Source: Bacteroidota bacterium
GTDB lineage: Bacteria; Spirochaetota; Spirochaetia; JABMQR01
Length of the DNA: 6,270 bases
Assembly: GCA_013202335.1 (NCBI GenBank)
Contig: JABMQR010000375.1
Location: 1-6,270, forward strand
Reading direction: 5' to 3'
Position 1 is the stretch's first letter. Each line of letters starts with the position of its first letter. The translations under genes and the position numbers were made by a program. The notes below the pieces were generated by a model that worked only from the letters and a program-made list of their open reading frames with translations, did no database searches and was not told the origin of the DNA. Below, piece after piece: positions 6,013 to 6,270 of the stretch.

Positions 6013-6072
6013 CCTCTGGAATACACATCCACCATCCTTGAGCTCTCCCGAAAGAATCCTTATTTTTGATTA
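6013..6072 (-). pseudogene. Fragment of a GntR-family regulator gene related to the intact gntR
   Basis: Read on the minus strand, 6058-6032 matches 5185-5211 of the gntR gene at 24 of 27 bases, and 6019-6013 again matches 5222-5228 exactly after a two-base length difference. The translation SKIRILSGELKDGG parallels HIKTMILSGELKGG of the intact protein. A stop codon lies just upstream in frame at 6070-6072, the two-base change breaks the frame, and a stop follows shortly. The rest of the DNA-binding and FCD domains is not recognisable. It lies next to and divergent from the promoter at 6114-6149, the mirror image of the intact gntR arrangement. Confidence 0.65.
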
Positions 6073-6113
6073 GAACTGAGAGTAACTTCTATTGGCAGTA
6101 ATTAATCACAATC

Positions 6114-6142
6114 TTGACAAGTACCGTCTTATGGTATATTGT
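6114..6142 (+). promoter_or_regulatory. Promoter of a right-hand operon, twin of the transporter promoter
   Basis: A perfect -35 TTGACA at 6114-6119 is followed after 17 nt by TATTGT at 6137-6142, or after 15 nt by TATATT. From two bases before the -35 through the operator, 32 of 38 bases equal the transporter promoter on the minus strand at 4896-4931. Transcription would start near 6149 and run off the right edge. Confidence 0.72.
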
Positions 6143-6149
6143 ATACAAT
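6138..6149. promoter_or_regulatory. GntR-type operator, perfect palindrome, right-hand operon
   Basis: ATTGTATACAAT is a perfect palindrome, extended to 14 bp by the flanking T and A at 6137 and 6150. It overlaps the -10 box of the right-hand promoter exactly as the site at 4896-4907 does in the transporter promoter. It is the best copy of the three and probably the strongest site for the neighbouring GntR protein. Confidence 0.78.
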
Positions 6150-6173
6150 AGTGAGAAAGGTTGAACAAACTAT

Positions 6174-6211
6174 AAAAATATAATCTACAGAAATTATATT
6201 TTTTCTTTTTT
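6174..6211 (+). terminator. AT-only hairpin with T-rich tail in the leader of the right-hand operon (possible attenuator)
   Basis: AATATAAT at 6177-6184 pairs with ATTATATT at 6193-6200 across an 8-nt loop, and flanking A and T runs can lengthen the stem to 11 bp. It is followed by four T, a C and six T. The layout resembles an intrinsic terminator, but the stem has no G-C pair and would be weak. It lies about 25 nt after the expected transcription start and before the possible gene start. Confidence 0.35.
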
Positions 6212-6228
6212 AATTCAATATTGGGATT

Positions 6229-6270
6229 ATGTTGCATATTCCGGCTTATCCGGACAGTCAAACCGGAAAC
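6229..6270 (+). CDS. Possible start of a protein gene cut by the right edge
   Basis: An ATG at 6229-6231 opens a frame that stays open to the edge and gives MLHIPAYPDSQTGN. Base composition rises sharply here compared with the leader, as expected at a gene start. The only Shine-Dalgarno-like stretch, GGGA at 6223-6226, is very close to this ATG, so the next codon, a TTG at 6232-6234, is an alternative start. I do not recognise the family from 14 residues. Its promoter predicts control by the same GntR regulator. Confidence 0.35.
   Translation, partial: MLHIPAYPDSQTGN

Noticed and set aside
5834..6073. Plus-strand open frame of 79 codons
   Set aside because: It is antisense to the gntR-related fragment and the other debris, lacks a ribosome-binding site, and its hydrophobic stretch is readily produced by T-rich DNA.
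6239..6268. Repeated CCGG blocks at the right edge as a hairpin or recombination site
   Set aside because: The stretch reads as plausible codons and the arms are short; the window ends before any larger structure could be judged.

Overview
The window is AT-rich bacterial DNA holding most of a carbohydrate/nucleoside uptake and breakdown locus on the minus strand, its divergently transcribed GntR-family regulator on the plus strand, and the promoter of a second operon running off the right edge. The organism is probably a diderm anaerobe of spirochaete type (Sphaerochaeta/Treponema-like). This rests on the binding protein, whose signal peptide ends in a cysteine-free 'SSGQDE' junction like many spirochaete binding proteins, and on overall style. 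It is an inference, not proof.

Layout. Positions 1-416 (minus) encode an RpiB-type sugar-phosphate isomerase whose last residues lie beyond the left edge. Positions 417-791 hold no convincing gene but contain a strong stem-loop just after the next gene. From 4869 down to 792 (minus) runs a compact operon in this transcription order: MalF-type permease, MalG-type permease, inosine-uridine nucleoside hydrolase family protein, family 1 extracellular solute-binding protein. No ATPase gene is present, as is common for CUT1 transporters that share an ATPase encoded elsewhere. From 5123 to 5755 (plus) lies a GntR/FCD regulator. Positions 5756-6113 hold no intact gene but contain minus-strand debris, including a piece clearly related to the gntR gene. 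At 6114-6149 a plus-strand promoter nearly repeats the operon promoter, followed by a leader with an AT-rich hairpin and probably the first codons of a gene cut by the right edge.

How it fits together. The transporter probably imports a nucleoside or other N-glycoside. The hydrolase would release base and sugar, and the RpiB-like isomerase would act on the phosphorylated sugar. Three copies of an ATTGT-N2-ACAAT-type site sit on the operon promoter, on the gntR promoter and on the right-hand promoter, so one GntR protein probably controls both operons and itself. The right side looks like a mirror-image copy of the left gntR/promoter arrangement in which the regulator has decayed. Points of special interest are the changed active-site residues of the hydrolase, the near-leaderless gntR start and a G8 tract in the ribosome-binding region of the first permease gene.
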